NCBI GenBank assembly: GCA_027627705.1
Contig: CP091242.1
Location: 2,468,677-2,532,676 of the forward strand
Length of the DNA: 64,000 nucleotides
Direction: 5' to 3'
Source: Hyphomonadaceae bacterium BL14
GTDB taxonomy: Bacteria; Pseudomonadota; Alphaproteobacteria; Caulobacterales; Maricaulaceae
In this document: positions 1 to 9,559 of the stretch, piece by piece
Position numbering within the stretch: the first letter of the stretch is position 1
Layout: every line of letters begins with the position of its first letter
Position numbers and translations under genes: made by a program
Notes under the pieces: model-generated
The model's database searches: none
Seen by the model: only the letters and a program-made list of their open reading frames with translations
What the model was told of the DNA's origin: nothing

Positions 1-547
1 GCAAAATGTGCTCGCGCGCCACGCCCGCCGCCATGGCCGCGCCGGCGCGCTGGCCCAGAAACCGCGCCACATCGGTGACCACGTCATCATAGCGCGGCGC
101 ATCCTGCATGGTGCGCGGCTCGCCGCGCATATGCATCAGGCAGACCGGGCACCCCAGCCCTGCCGCCATCTCTGGCGCGCCGTCCGTGCGCAGCGCGCTG
201 ACATCATTCCACAAGGACGCGCCCGCCCCGATGGCCGCACCGGCAACGCCGGGCTTGAGCGTATCAATGGAGATCAGGGTTTCGGGCCGGGCGGCGCGGA
301 TCGCCTCGATGACGGGCAGGACCCGGTCCATCTCCTCGGTCTCGCTGACCGGATCGGCGCCCGGCCGCGTGCTCTCGCCGCCGATATCCAGCCAGTCGGC
401 ACCCTGGTCGAGCAGGGTCAGGGCGTGATCGCGCGCGGTGCCCAGCGACACGAAGCGCCCGCCATCGGAAAAACTGTCCGGCGTCACATTGACCACGCCC
501 ATCACCAATGGGCGGCCACGCGACAGGGGAGCGAACGGGGTGAACAT
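1..547 (-). CDS. folP: Dihydropteroate synthase, N-terminal part (3' end outside window)
   Basis: FolP condenses 6-hydroxymethyl-dihydropterin diphosphate with p-aminobenzoate in folate synthesis (cytoplasm). On the minus strand from ATG 547 the frame reads MFTPFAPLSRGRPLVMGVV and then NVTPDSFSDGG, the pterin-binding signature. Further on are LDIGGESTRPGA (substrate loop), ISIDTLKPGVA and WNDVSALR, all in FolP order. About 182 codons are present; the C-terminal part lies beyond position 1, so no stop is seen. It follows ftsH on the same strand, an order known from E. coli, but a hairpin-plus-T-run terminator sits between them, so it is probably transcribed separately. Confidence 0.93.
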   Translation of the reverse strand, partial: MFTPFAPLSRGRPLVMGVVNVTPDSFSDGGRFVSLGTARDHALTLLDQGADWLDIGGESTRPGADPVSETEEMDRVLPVIEAIRAARPETLISIDTLKPGVAGAAIGAGASLWNDVSALRTDGAPEMAAGLGCPVCLMHMRGEPRTMQDAPRYDDVVTDVARFLGQRAGAAMAAGVAREHIL

Positions 548-585
548 GCGTGTGTTTGAAGCGCGGTCAGGGCCATGTGGCAATG

Positions 586-618
586 AAAAAGGCCCGCGCC
601 GTGCGGGGCGCGGGCCTT
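586..618 (-). terminator. Rho-independent terminator after ftsH
   Basis: GGCCCGCGCC (591-600) pairs perfectly with GGCGCGGGCC (607-616). Read on the minus strand, the stem is followed by a run of five T (586-590). It lies just after the ftsH stop and 39 bp before the folP start. Confidence 0.85.
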
Positions 619-640
619 GTGAAGTGGACGTCGCCGCGCC

Positions 641-2563
641 TCAGGCGATGCCGGGCCTGGGGCCCAGCCCGCCGGGGGCGGTGACGTCGTCCTCGTCATC
701 GGCGACTTCCGGCACCGCGCCCGAAGGCGGCTCGCTGGCGTCGGACTTGGGCGGCACGGTCGTGTCGCGTACCGGCGGTTCACCCTTGAGCAGATTGGTG
801 ATCTCCGCCCCGGTCAGGGTTTCGAACTCCAGAAGGCCCTGGGCCAGGCGCTCCCAGTCCTCGCGCTTGTCCTCAAGGATCTGCACCGCGCGGGCATAGG
901 CATCCTCGATGAGGCGCCGGACCTCTTCCTCGATCACCCGCTTGGTCTCGGCCGAGACCGAGAAGCCGCCGGTTTGCCCGGTATAGCCTTCATGGGCTTC
1001 GGAATAGTCGATATTGCCGATCTTCTCCGACATGCCCCAGCGCAGCACCATGGCGCGGGCCAGCGCGCTGGCCTGCTGGATATCGCCCGCCGGCCCGTTG
1101 GACACATGTTCGGCCCCGTATTTCAGAACCTCGGCGGCTTTGCCGGCCATGGTCATGGCCAGCTTCTGCTCGCACTCGTCCTTGTGCCAGTTGAGGCGGT
1201 CCATCTCGGGCAGGGACACCACCATGCCCAGCGCGCCGCCGCGCGGGATGATCGTGGCCTTGTAGACCGGATCGCACATGGGCAGGTTCAGGCCGACAAT
1301 GGCGTGACCGGCCTCGTGATAGGCGGTCTTTTCCTTCTGGTCGTCGGTGAGCACCATGGAGCGGCGCTCCGGGCCCATCATGACCTTGTCCTTGGCGTCT
1401 TCCAGCTCGGCCATGCCCACCACGCGCTTGTTGCGCCGGGCCGCCAGCAGAGCGGCCTCGTTGACCAGATTGGCGAGATCGGCACCGGAAAAGCCCGGCG
1501 TGCCGCGCGCAATGGTCTTGGCATCCACATCGCCGGCCAGCGGCACTTCGCGCATGTGCACTTTCAGGATTTTCTCGCGCCCGGTTACGTCCGGATTGGG
1601 CACGTGGACCTGACGGTCGAAACGGCCCGGACGCAGCAGCGCCTTGTCCAGCACGTCGGCCCGGTTGGTCGCGGCGATGATGATGATGCCTTCATTGGCC
1701 TCGAACCCGTCCATCTCGACCAGCAGCTGGTTCAAGGTCTGTTCGCGCTCGTCATTGCCGCCGCCCATGCCGCCGCCGCGCGCCCGGCCCACAGCGTCGA
1801 TCTCGTCGATGAAGATGATGCAAGGGGCGTTTTTCTTGGCCTGCTCGAACATGTCGCGCACGCGCGATGCGCCGACGCCGACAAACATCTCCACGAAATC
1901 CGAGCCGGAAATGGTGAAGAAGGGCACGCCGGCTTCGCCCGCGACAGCGCGCGCGATCAGCGTCTTGCCGGTGCCCGGAGGGCCGACCAGCAGCGCGCCT
2001 TTGGGAATCTTGCCGCCCAGGCGCTGGAATTTCGACGGGTCCTTCAGGAACTCCACGACTTCGCGCAGTTCTTCCTTGGCTTCATCGACGCCCGCCACGT
2101 CTTCAAACGTGACCCGGCCGGATTTCTCGGTCAGCAGCTTGGCCTTGGACTTGCCAAAGCCCATGGCACCGCGGCCGCCGCCCTGCATCTGGCGCATGAA
2201 GAAAATCCACACCGCGATCAGAAGCAGCATGGGGAACCAGCTCAGGATCAGCCCCCAGAAGCCCATGCCGCCATCGCTCGCCGAGCGGGCGGTGATCTCG
2301 ACATTGGAGTCGCGCAACGCGTCGGAGACGCGGGCGTCACCCGGGATGACCGTCCGGAAAGCACCGCCATTGGTGGTCTCGCCGGTGATGACATCGCCCT
2401 GGATGGTGACCGAGCGAATCTGGCCGGCATCGACCTGATCCCGGAAGTTGGAATAATTGACCTCGGTGGCCGCAGGCTCACGCGCCGGGCCCTGAAGCAT
2501 GTTGAACAGGGCCAGAAGCAGGATGAGCAGAATGGCCCAGACGAGAATATTGCGCATGTTCAT
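641..2563 (-). CDS. ftsH: ATP-dependent zinc metalloprotease FtsH
   Basis: Membrane-anchored AAA+ protease that degrades misfolded membrane proteins and regulators. From ATG 2563 it is 640 aa, the usual length. The open frame continues upstream, but the extra residues are basic, low-complexity and precede the expected N-terminal anchor. Visible in order: first membrane segment (about 4-22), periplasmic domain (30-100), second membrane segment (about 102-123), Walker A GPPGTGKT (194-201), Walker B FIDEID (251-256), the arginine-finger stretch RPGRFDR, and the zinc motif HEAGH (416-420). The tail is Pro/Asp rich. tilS lies 80 bp upstream on the same strand. Confidence 0.97.
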   Translation of the reverse strand: MNMRNILVWAILLILLLALFNMLQGPAREPAATEVNYSNFRDQVDAGQIRSVTIQGDVITGETTNGGAFRTVIPGDARVSDALRDSNVEITARSASDGGMGFWGLILSWFPMLLLIAVWIFFMRQMQGGGRGAMGFGKSKAKLLTEKSGRVTFEDVAGVDEAKEELREVVEFLKDPSKFQRLGGKIPKGALLVGPPGTGKTLIARAVAGEAGVPFFTISGSDFVEMFVGVGASRVRDMFEQAKKNAPCIIFIDEIDAVGRARGGGMGGGNDEREQTLNQLLVEMDGFEANEGIIIIAATNRADVLDKALLRPGRFDRQVHVPNPDVTGREKILKVHMREVPLAGDVDAKTIARGTPGFSGADLANLVNEAALLAARRNKRVVGMAELEDAKDKVMMGPERRSMVLTDDQKEKTAYHEAGHAIVGLNLPMCDPVYKATIIPRGGALGMVVSLPEMDRLNWHKDECEQKLAMTMAGKAAEVLKYGAEHVSNGPAGDIQQASALARAMVLRWGMSEKIGNIDYSEAHEGYTGQTGGFSVSAETKRVIEEEVRRLIEDAYARAVQILEDKREDWERLAQGLLEFETLTGAEITNLLKGEPPVRDTTVPPKSDASEPPSGAVPEVADDEDDVTAPGGLGPRPGIA

Positions 2564-2643
2564 GACGTTGCTTATGTCCTTCGCGCGTCGTGTCCGCCGG
2601 ACGGGCCGGATCGGACGGGCTCGGCGGCGAACCGCCTTGAGCT

Positions 2644-3942
2644 TCAGATATGGGTCTGCACAGGCTTGATCTCCAGTGCGGCGCATGCTCGCACCTGCGC
2701 GTTCTTCTCATCAAACCACGCCGGGAGCGCAGGCGGAAGCGTCAGACTGCGCACCCGGTCGCGGACCAGCCAGCGGCCAGGCCGGTTTTCCGCGGCCAGA
2801 ACCGGGCCGGCAGCGGTCTCTGCCAGGATCAGTCCCGGGCGCAGCACACCCGGCACGGCCGCGTCCCCAAGGCCCGGCCGGCGCGCGCCCAGCAGCTCCA
2901 GCCGGAGCGGTGCCGACGCTGTCACTTCGTAGCGGCCATCAAACACGCCGGTCTCGCCCGGCTCAAGCGTCAGGGGTGCGACACTTGGCGCGCCGTCCGC
3001 CCGGCCTGCCGCTCCGGGATCGCGGCCGAGCACGCCGGCGGCCGTCAGGTGCGCGCCCGCCCCGGTCATGGCGCGATGGTCACACAGCGCGGTCAGAAAC
3101 CGCCGTGCCAGGTCCGGTGCCGGCTCGGCCGCTGCCCCGGACACCGCCGTGATGAGAGCTGACAGCGCACGCAGGCCTGCCTGGGTGTCTGCATTGGACA
3201 AGCCGTCGGGACGCAAGGTCACACCGCCCCAGGGCGTGTCCTCGCAGCACCGGTGAATGATGCCGCCGGCCGCCCCGGCGAGTTGGTGCGCTCTGGCCAG
3301 CGCGGCGTTGCCGGCGTCGAGCACGGCGTCTTCGTCTGCCGGGCCAAGCGGGCTTAGCCGCACCCGCACCCGCTCATAGCGGCGGTCCACATTGGACGGA
3401 TCCTCAATCCAGTCCGCACGCACGCGCTGCAGGGCCGCGCGCAGATCGCTGCGCCGCAGGGTCACCAGCGGCCGCACGATCACCAGCTCCCGCCCCTCGG
3501 GCCAGACCGGCGAGGCGCTGACCGGGCCCATTGCAGCGAGCGTGCGCCCGCCGCCGCCGCGGGCGGCGCGCATGCGCAAGGTCTCGATCCGGTCATCCAG
3601 TGTATGGCCCAGGCACAGGACGCGCGCGCCCAGTCGCCGGCAGGCCAGCGCCATCAGCCTGTGACGGGCCCTGCGGGCCGCGCCTTGACCCGGACGGGGC
3701 GCATCCCAGACCAGAATATGAGGCGTGGCACCCAGTGCCTGTGCGCGCCGGGCCGCGAGCTCGGCCTCGGCGGTGCTGTCCGGGCGCAGGCGGTGATCCA
3801 CGATCAGGGCGTGAAGGGGGGCGTCCGGCCAGCCGGCGCGCAGGGCAATCAGCAGCGCCGTGGAATCCCCGCCGCCGGAAAAGCCCGCCGCCAGGACGGG
3901 CGCTTCCGGGGCCGGGGCCTCGGGCTGAGCATAGCTGGTCAC
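2644..3942 (-). CDS. tilS: tRNA(Ile)-lysidine synthase
   Basis: TilS attaches lysine to C34 of the CAU-anticodon tRNA-Ile so that it reads AUA. The PP-loop ATP pyrophosphatase signature SGGGDS is at residues 22-27, followed by [15 protein letters not shown] and the [15 protein letters not shown] stretch where TilS proteins have their adenylation site. Length is 432 aa. The start is GTG at 3942, 21 bp after the cpoB stop. The C-terminal third is divergent, as is common in alphaproteobacterial TilS. Confidence 0.92.
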   Translation of the reverse strand: MTSYAQPEAPAPEAPVLAAGFSGGGDSTALLIALRAGWPDAPLHALIVDHRLRPDSTAEAELAARRAQALGATPHILVWDAPRPGQGAARRARHRLMALACRRLGARVLCLGHTLDDRIETLRMRAARGGGGRTLAAMGPVSASPVWPEGRELVIVRPLVTLRRSDLRAALQRVRADWIEDPSNVDRRYERVRVRLSPLGPADEDAVLDAGNAALARAHQLAGAAGGIIHRCCEDTPWGGVTLRPDGLSNADTQAGLRALSALITAVSGAAAEPAPDLARRFLTALCDHRAMTGAGAHLTAAGVLGRDPGAAGRADGAPSVAPLTLEPGETGVFDGRYEVTASAPLRLELLGARRPGLGDAAVPGVLRPGLILAETAAGPVLAAENRPGRWLVRDRVRSLTLPPALPAWFDEKNAQVRACAALEIKPVQTHI

Positions 3943-3963
3943 CAGCCTGTCAGCCCTGCCCCG

Positions 3964-4788
3964 TCAGCACCCGGTGCGCGACCGCTCGCGCTCGGCGCGG
4001 CGGCGCGCGTCGTCATTGGCATTGGGGTATTCACGTGCGAACGAGCCCAGCAGCTGGCAGGCCCGCCCGGTTTGGCCCAATCCGGCGAAGGACGCGGCCA
4101 GGCGCACCAGCGCGTCCGGTGCCCGTGTCCCGCGCTGGTCGGCGCGCAGGGACGCGATATACGCGTCGGCCGCATCCTGCAGATCGCCGTTCACGAAATG
4201 GGTTTCGCCCAGCCAGTACCAGGCCTCCCCCGCACGCGGATGGTCGCCATATTGATTGGTGAAGGCCTCAAACCCGTCCCGTGCGCCCAGAAAATCGCCA
4301 TCGCTCAAGCGGGTATAGGCGCGCGCAAAAACCTGATCGGGATCTCCGGAAGATTGCGGCGCGTCCTGCGTGCCGGCGGGTGCGTCCTGTTCGGGCAGGC
4401 GCAAGGGCTGGACGGTCTGCGCGCGCGCTGCACCAAACGGATCGTCCGGATTCACCTCGCCAGCGCCGAGCATCAAGGCATCCGCTTCGTCCATCGGGGC
4501 CGGGGCGCGCTGCAGATCGTCCAGCGTCTGGCGCAGCTGGCGGTTCTCGAAGTTCAGCCGCTCGATCTCGCCGGTCAGCACGCGCTGCTCGCGCTCCAGC
4601 GCGTCCAGACGCGCCAGCAGTCTTTCCGCCAGCGGGTCGCCGGCTTCGGCCCCCGATTCCAGCTGGGCCAGGCGTGCTTCCAGATTATCGAGCCGCATTT
4701 GCAATTCACGCCGGCTCTGGGCCTCCGCGGGCGCGGCCAGCGCGATTGTGAGGAGCACGAAAAGGGCAGGCAGGGCGGCGCGCAGCAT
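3964..4788 (-). CDS. cpoB: Cell division coordinator CpoB / Tol-Pal protein YbgF
   Basis: Periplasmic Tol-Pal accessory protein that links outer-membrane constriction to septal peptidoglycan synthesis. From ATG 4788 (AGGAG six bases upstream) it has a signal peptide ending near AEA-QS (about residue 24), a heptad-rich coiled coil (about 25-90) that in the family trimerises, a Pro/Ala linker, and C-terminal TPR-like repeats (about 155-274, including FARAYTRLSDGDFLGARDGF). Last Tol-Pal gene of the cluster; a GC hairpin separates it from pal. Confidence 0.93.
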   Translation of the reverse strand: MLRAALPALFVLLTIALAAPAEAQSRRELQMRLDNLEARLAQLESGAEAGDPLAERLLARLDALEREQRVLTGEIERLNFENRQLRQTLDDLQRAPAPMDEADALMLGAGEVNPDDPFGAARAQTVQPLRLPEQDAPAGTQDAPQSSGDPDQVFARAYTRLSDGDFLGARDGFEAFTNQYGDHPRAGEAWYWLGETHFVNGDLQDAADAYIASLRADQRGTRAPDALVRLAASFAGLGQTGRACQLLGSFAREYPNANDDARRRAERERSRTGC

Positions 4789-4886
4789 GGCGGTCTCCTG
4801 AAGCGTCGGGACGGCAGGCAGTCAGGCGCGCCAGTTTCCGCGCTCGCACGGCGAAATCAAGGCGCCCGCAGAACCCGGACAGCACA

Positions 4887-4914
4887 GCGCCCGCAAGCAT
4901 GGGCTTGCGGGCGC
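4887..4914 (-). other. Perfect GC hairpin between pal and cpoB
   Basis: GCGCCCGCAAGC (4887-4898) and GCTTGCGGGCGC (4903-4914) form a 12-bp perfect stem with loop ATGG. No T run follows on the minus strand. It may be an mRNA-stabilising or partial-termination element letting pal be expressed above cpoB. Confidence 0.5.
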
Positions 4915-4943
4915 GTTGCAGACATCGAAAAACGGTGCGGACC

Positions 4944-5462
4944 TTAGGAAACCGCGCCGGCCTGGATCACCGTGGTGGCGTTCCGGTTGACGGCCCAGCA
5001 CTGCTCGGTGGACTGGCGGCAGGTCGGCCGCTCCTTGCCATACGAAACGGTCTGGATGCGCGACGGGTCCACGCCCTGGGCGACCAGGAAGTCGCGTGCG
5101 GCGTTGGCCCGGCGTGCGCCGAGCGCCAGATTGTATTCACGCGTGCCGCGCTCGTCGGCATTGCCGGCGATCAGCACGCGGGTGCCGGGGTAGCTGGCCA
5201 GCCACGCGGCCTGACGGCGAAGCGTTTCGCGCGCTTCATTGGTCAGGTCGTGACGGTCATATCCGTAGAACACGCGGTCGCCCGCAGTGGCCTCGAAGTG
5301 GGCCGAGCTGCCCGGCGTCGGGCCAGCCGGCTCGTTCGAGCCGGTGTCGGGCGAGGTGATCGGCGCGACCGGGTCCGGATCGGGCATCGGCTCGGGACGG
5401 CTTGCGCAGGCTGAGGCCAGAAGGCCCAGAGCGGCGACGGCGGCAAAGGTGAGGCGCATCAT
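4944..5462 (-). CDS. pal: Peptidoglycan-associated lipoprotein Pal
   Basis: Outer-membrane lipoprotein that binds peptidoglycan and TolB. Start chosen at ATG 5462: GGAGGG lies nine bases upstream and the protein then begins directly with a lipoprotein signal, MMRLTFAAVAALGLLASAC, with the lipidated Cys at residue 19. After an Asp/Pro-rich linker comes an OmpA-like domain (about 65-172) with VLIAGNADERGTREYN and LGARRANAARDFL, which carry the diaminopimelate-binding Asp/Arg positions. 172 aa. It lies between tolB and cpoB; the 123 bp after tolB may hold its own promoter. Confidence 0.97.
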   Translation of the reverse strand: MMRLTFAAVAALGLLASACASRPEPMPDPDPVAPITSPDTGSNEPAGPTPGSSAHFEATAGDRVFYGYDRHDLTNEARETLRRQAAWLASYPGTRVLIAGNADERGTREYNLALGARRANAARDFLVAQGVDPSRIQTVSYGKERPTCRQSTEQCWAVNRNATTVIQAGAVS

Positions 5463-5585
5463 GGTTGTTTTCCCTCCAGAAACCTGCAGGCCGAGGCCGC
5501 AAGGCTTGCGCATTTATCCGAGAATCGGGCGTACGCGCAATTCCCCTCGACAACGCGTAAGCGAAAAAACAGTTGCATGCGAAAA

Positions 5586-6947
5586 CTATTCGATCAAGGG
5601 CGACCAGGCCGGATCGGAGGCGGCACCCTGGGTCGGCAGGCGGCGCAGATTGAAGCCTGCAAGGTCGACGCTCCAGATCGAGTACTGCGTGCCCTCGCGG
5701 CCAAAATCGCCACGCGTGAAGGCCAGGATACGCCCGTTGGGTGCCCAGGTCGGGCTGTCAACGAAATAGCCCTCATAGAGAATGCGCTCGCCGCCCGAGC
5801 CATCCGCCCGCACCACGCCCAGCGCAAAGCGCCCGCCGGACTGCTGGCGCACGAAGGCAACCAGATCGCCGCGCGGCGACCAGGCCGGGGCGTAATACTG
5901 GCCCTCGCCAAACGTGATCCGGCGCACGTCCGCACCATCGGCGTCCATAACGTAGAGCTGGGACCGGCCCGAGCGGTTGGAGGAGAACACGATCTGTGTC
6001 CCGTCCGGCGCAGGCGACGGCGAAACATCATCGGCCGGGTGGCTGGTGATCTGACGCAGAATCCGGCTGCGCAAGTCATAGCGGAAGATATGGTGCGAGC
6101 CGTGACGCTCGGCTGCGACCAGCAAGGAGCGCCCGTCAGGCGCGAAGCGCGGCGCCAGGGACTGGCCCCCGCTGCTGATCGACGGCCCGCCGCCATCAAA
6201 GAGGGATTCGCGCCGGCCTGTGGCCAGATCATAGAGATAGCTCATATTGCGCCCGTCTTCGCGCTGGGCGACGAAGGTGATCTGCTGGGCACCGGGCGAG
6301 TAATTGGGCAAGAGCGCCATGAAGGAACGGTCTGTCAGAAGTGACGGATTGGCCCCGTCCTGATCCATCACCGCCAGGCGGCGCAGGGTCTGGCCGTCCG
6401 ACCCGACCGACTCGGCGACATAGACGATCCGGGAATCAAAATAACCCTGCTCGCCGGTCAGGCGCTCATAAACCGCGTCGGAAACCTTGTGCGCGATGCG
6501 CCGCCAATTGTCCGGCGTGGTGGCGAACTGGAGGCCCAGCAATTGCTGCTCGGTCGCGGTATCCCACAGGCGGAAGGCGATCTGCATGCGGTCTTCGCCA
6601 TCAATGGTGACGCGCCCGGTCAGCAGGGCCTGGGCATTGATCACCCGCCAGTCGCCAAAGCGCGGGCGCAGATCGATATTCTCGATGGTCTCGATGAAGG
6701 CGTCCGAATCCACCGGCGTGAACAGGCCCGTATTGCCCAGATTGTTGTTGATGACCCGCGCGATCTGCGCGCCGGCGTCAGCGGCCCGGCCATCGGTGCC
6801 GATGAAGTCCGGCACGGCCACCGGCATGGGATCGAGATGGCCGTCCGTGACGTCCACCCGCAGCGGCCCCTGGGCGAAGGCGGGTGCGGCGAGCAGAGCA
6901 AGGGCGGCGAGCAGGGCCGCAAAGCGGGCAAGGCGGGCGATGATCAT
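5586..6947 (-). CDS. tolB: Tol-Pal system beta-propeller protein TolB
   Basis: Periplasmic protein that binds Pal and TolA. ATG 6947 was chosen because CGGAG lies seven bases upstream and the protein then starts with a clean signal peptide (MIIARLARFAALLAALALL, cleavage near AFA-QG). The N-terminal D1 domain (about 25-165) has VAVPDFIGTDG. It is followed by propeller blades marked by repeated PDG motifs: FAPDGRSLLV, PAPDGTQIVFSSNRSG, WSPRGDLVAFV and WAPNGRILAFTR. 453 aa, somewhat longer than the E. coli protein. 35 bp after tolA. Confidence 0.96.
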   Translation of the reverse strand: MIIARLARFAALLAALALLAAPAFAQGPLRVDVTDGHLDPMPVAVPDFIGTDGRAADAGAQIARVINNNLGNTGLFTPVDSDAFIETIENIDLRPRFGDWRVINAQALLTGRVTIDGEDRMQIAFRLWDTATEQQLLGLQFATTPDNWRRIAHKVSDAVYERLTGEQGYFDSRIVYVAESVGSDGQTLRRLAVMDQDGANPSLLTDRSFMALLPNYSPGAQQITFVAQREDGRNMSYLYDLATGRRESLFDGGGPSISSGGQSLAPRFAPDGRSLLVAAERHGSHHIFRYDLRSRILRQITSHPADDVSPSPAPDGTQIVFSSNRSGRSQLYVMDADGADVRRITFGEGQYYAPAWSPRGDLVAFVRQQSGGRFALGVVRADGSGGERILYEGYFVDSPTWAPNGRILAFTRGDFGREGTQYSIWSVDLAGFNLRRLPTQGAASDPAWSPLIE

Positions 6948-6982
6948 CGGGCGGCTCCGGACTTGGGACGGGATTGCGGACA

Positions 6983-7801
6983 CTAGCGGACAGCCTGGGT
7001 ATCAACCATGACTTCAAGATGGCGCCACTGTGCGTAGGCTTCGGGCGGCAGGCGGTAGGGCTGGCAGTCGATCACGGCGCGCACCGCGCGCTCGCCTGCC
7101 ACCCTCAGGAAAGGGTTGGACGAGTTCATCACCCGCGCCTCATCACGCAGGCGCGGCGGGGTCGACAAGGCGCCACTGCGCTCCAGGCGGACCTCGACAA
7201 CCACGCGCAGATCCATGTTGGACGGTGCATCGGCATTGGAGCGGGTGCAGCGCGCAATCTGGCTGCGCAGCATGTCCTGCAAGGTGGCGGTCATGGCCGT
7301 GCCCTCGCCGGCGCCGCGCCGCGCTTCGCCCTCTTCCGTGGCGCGCGGACGGGTTTCCTGACGCGAGCGGTCGACCAGGCGCGACAGATCATCCAGATCC
7401 AGCCCGCGCTCGGGCTGGGGCTGGGGACGCGGTTGGGGGCGGGGTGCCGGTGCCGGCGCAGGTTCAGGCTCGGCCTCCGGCTCGAGCTCCGGCGGAACCG
7501 GCTCAGGCTCAGGCTCCGGGTCCGGCTCGGGAGGCAGCGGGACGGGTTCGGGCTGGGTGACCGGTTCAGGCTGCGCCTCCGGCTGCGGTGCCACGGGCTC
7601 GGGCTCGGGTTCAGGCAAGACCGGTTCAGGCTCGGGGCGGGCGGCGCGCACATTGGTAATATCGGCCAGCGTCACCAGCTCTACGGGCAGGATCACCGAG
7701 TCCGATGCATAGCGGGTGGCCTGGGGAAAATAGATGAAACCCGTCGCCACCAGGGCGACGTGCAGAAAGGCCGACACGATGAATCCGAGGGCCTGGCGCA
7801 T
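6983..7801 (-). CDS. tolA: TolA-like energy-transducing protein with Pro/Glu-rich spacer
   Basis: Inner-membrane anchored protein that passes proton-motive force from TolQR to TolB/Pal. One N-terminal membrane helix (about 5-25) is followed by a low-complexity PEPEP-type region (about 56-140) in place of the Ala/Lys-rich helix of enteric TolA. A C-terminal domain (about 170-272) has [16 protein letters not shown] and [19 protein letters not shown], typical of the TolA/TonB fold. 272 aa. The spacer is almost purely P/E/V/A, suggesting an extended rod. It sits between tolR and tolB, as expected. Confidence 0.9.
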   Translation of the reverse strand: MRQALGFIVSAFLHVALVATGFIYFPQATRYASDSVILPVELVTLADITNVRAARPEPEPVLPEPEPEPVAPQPEAQPEPVTQPEPVPLPPEPDPEPEPEPVPPELEPEAEPEPAPAPAPRPQPRPQPQPERGLDLDDLSRLVDRSRQETRPRATEEGEARRGAGEGTAMTATLQDMLRSQIARCTRSNADAPSNMDLRVVVEVRLERSGALSTPPRLRDEARVMNSSNPFLRVAGERAVRAVIDCQPYRLPPEAYAQWRHLEVMVDTQAVR

Positions 7802-7810
7802 GGTGCGCTC

Positions 7811-8248
7811 CTAGTCGCGGACCGGGTCTGTGACGAGCCCGATATTGGGATAGCCCGACGCCGACACCCTCGCCATGACCCGCACGACCTCGCCATAGGC
7901 CACACCCTGATCGGCGCGGATATAGACGCGCGCTGCCGCGCGTGTACCCGCAATCGCCTGCAGGCGCGGGCCCAGCTCGTCAAAGCTGACGGCGGTTTCC
8001 ATCAGGAAAATCGTGCCGTCAGGCTGAATGGTGATGGTCAGCGGCTCTTCCGACGTGGTCATGGCGCGCGCTTCGGTGTCGGGCAGGTCCACCTCGATGC
8101 CGACCGTCAGCAGCGGTGCCGAGATCATGAACACGATCAGCAGCACCAGCATCACGTCCACGAAGGGTGTGACGTTGATTTCCGCCGCCGGCTTCCAGCG
8201 CCGCCGCCCGCCGCCAGACCGCCCGCCTGAGTCCATCCGCGCGCCCAT
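7811..8248 (-). CDS. tolR: Biopolymer transport protein TolR (ExbD family)
   Basis: Part of the TolQR proton-driven motor in the inner membrane. A Gly/Arg-rich cytoplasmic N-terminus is followed by EINVTPFVDVMLVLLIVFMI (23-42), the ExbD/TolR membrane helix with the proton-carrying Asp at residue 31. The periplasmic domain ends in YIRADQGVAYGEVVRVMARV. 145 aa. Nine bases separate it from tolA and four from tolQ. Confidence 0.96.
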   Translation of the reverse strand: MGARMDSGGRSGGGRRRWKPAAEINVTPFVDVMLVLLIVFMISAPLLTVGIEVDLPDTEARAMTTSEEPLTITIQPDGTIFLMETAVSFDELGPRLQAIAGTRAAARVYIRADQGVAYGEVVRVMARVSASGYPNIGLVTDPVRD

Positions 8249-8252
8249 CGCC

Positions 8253-8906
8253 CTAGCTCTCCCGGCTGGCGAGCGCGGTCAGATCGTCGACAAAGCCTTC
8301 CAGCCGGGCGGCGTACTTGCCCAGATTGGAGCTCAGCGCGTTGAAGAAAATCACCGCCGGGATCGCCGCGATCAGGCCCAGCGCCGTGGCGAACAACGCT
8401 TCGGCAATGCCTGGCGCGACCACCGCCAGCGACGTATTCTCTGCCGTGGCGATCGCGCGGAAGGCATTCATGATGCCCCACACCGTGCCGAACAGGCCGA
8501 TAAACGGCGCTGACGAGCCGATGGAAGCGAGAATGCCGAGGCCCTTTTCCATCTTGGACAATTCGCGGTTGGCTTCCGCCCCGCCGCTCTTGGCCACCGA
8601 GAAGCCGTCCCAGTCGCGCAAGGCCGCCGCCAGCACCCGCCCGAACGGTTCCTTGGGATCGCGGGCATAGCGCTTGGCCAGGTCATCCAGCGACGCGCCG
8701 GACCAGAAATCATTCTCGAACTTGACCGCGCGGCCGTGGGCGCGATTGAGCTCCATGGCCTTTTCGATGGCGATGGCCCACGACCAGATCGACATGAAGA
8801 CCAGAATGCCCATCACGATTTTCACGATGATGTCGGCGCGCATGAACAGGTAGAGAATGGTGAGCTCGCCCTGCGGGCTGGCCAGTTCGACGGCGACGCT
8901 TTCCAT
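8253..8906 (-). CDS. tolQ: Tol-Pal system protein TolQ (ExbB/MotA family)
   Basis: Stator-like inner-membrane channel protein of the TolQR motor. ATG 8906 (MESVAVELASPQGELTILYL) gives 217 aa with the usual N-terminal helix. The longer open frame upstream adds residues without family character. Membrane segments lie at about 22-45, 130-152 and 165-190. The stretch GLFGTVWGIMNAFRAIA (around 127-143) is the ExbB/TolQ signature. First gene of the Tol-Pal block; a candidate promoter lies about 87 bp upstream. Confidence 0.95.
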   Translation of the reverse strand: MESVAVELASPQGELTILYLFMRADIIVKIVMGILVFMSIWSWAIAIEKAMELNRAHGRAVKFENDFWSGASLDDLAKRYARDPKEPFGRVLAAALRDWDGFSVAKSGGAEANRELSKMEKGLGILASIGSSAPFIGLFGTVWGIMNAFRAIATAENTSLAVVAPGIAEALFATALGLIAAIPAVIFFNALSSNLGKYAARLEGFVDDLTALASRES

Positions 8907-8992
8907 GATGATCGACCAGACCCCTGTTTGGTGCGCCGGGTGCGGCGCGAATTGGCGATGGCAGTGGCGCCCCCCGGCAGCGCCGTCTTGCT

Positions 8993-9020
8993 GTTTAACC
9001 GTGTGCAAGCCGCGCGCCAA
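8993..9020 (-). promoter_or_regulatory. Candidate promoter for tolQRAB
   Basis: On the minus strand TTGGCGC (9014-9020), 13 nt, then GGTTAAAC (8993-9000) resembles the Caulobacter housekeeping form TTGACGS-N10-14-GCTANAWC with two or three deviations. It lies in the 203-bp gap between ybgC and tolQ, where a promoter is expected. That gap also holds a short stem (CTGCC/GGCAG near 9094-9106) followed on the minus strand by T-rich sequence, perhaps a weak ybgC terminator. Confidence 0.35.
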
Positions 9021-9109
9021 GCCGCAGCCGGACGCTCGTGGCGCATGAACGTGTCTGAATGCGGCGATTTGAGGGAAAAAGGCTTAAGAGAACTGCCCTT
9101 GGCAGGGGC

Positions 9110-9559
9110 TCAGGCACCCGGACCCGGAACAATCAACCGCTCCAGCGATGTCAGGGTCGCGGCGGGCAGGCGCTTTGGCCGCCCATTGAGATCGATGCAG
9201 GCGGCGTCCACCTGAGCGGTGATGAGGACGGTGCCGCCGTGCAGGATGCGCTGGGCCACGGCCAGCCGGGCACCGCGCGCCTGCGTGAACCGTGTCTCGA
9301 CCATCAGCGCGTCGTCGATGCGCGCCGGGGCGACATAATCCACCGTGATACGGCGCACCGCGAAGCCCAGCGGCGGGTCGAGGGCGAGGAGATCGCTATG
9401 GGACACCCCGGCGGTGCGCAAAGCATCGGTGCGGCCGCGCTCCAGGAATTTGAGATAATTGGCGTAATACACAATGCCGGTGAAGTCCGTGTCCTCGTAA
9501 TAGACCCGGATGGGCAGGCGGTGCGCGCCGTCTGACCAGGTGCCGGATGTGGGGGTCAT
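9110..9559 (-). CDS. ybgC: Tol-Pal associated acyl-CoA thioesterase YbgC
   Basis: Hot-dog fold thioesterase of the 4-hydroxybenzoyl-CoA thioesterase family, commonly encoded with tolQRAB and linked to phospholipid metabolism. The signature [20 protein letters not shown] (about 19-38) contains the active-site Asp and the YxNYxxF pattern; [15 protein letters not shown] follows. 149 aa. Its ATG overlaps the ruvB stop by four bases, tying the ruv and tol groups into one transcription unit. Confidence 0.95.
   Translation of the reverse strand: MTPTSGTWSDGAHRLPIRVYYEDTDFTGIVYYANYLKFLERGRTDALRTAGVSHSDLLALDPPLGFAVRRITVDYVAPARIDDALMVETRFTQARGARLAVAQRILHGGTVLITAQVDAACIDLNGRPKRLPAATLTSLERLIVPGPGA

Noticed and set aside
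974..2932. 652-codon plus-strand open frame opposite ftsH
   Set aside because: Antisense shadow: His/Gly/Ala-rich composition with no domain, while the minus strand encodes a full FtsH with all motifs.
7430..7640. Dense short repeats that could suggest a CRISPR or satellite array
   Set aside because: They encode the PEPEP spacer of TolA; period is codon-based, with no uniform spacers.
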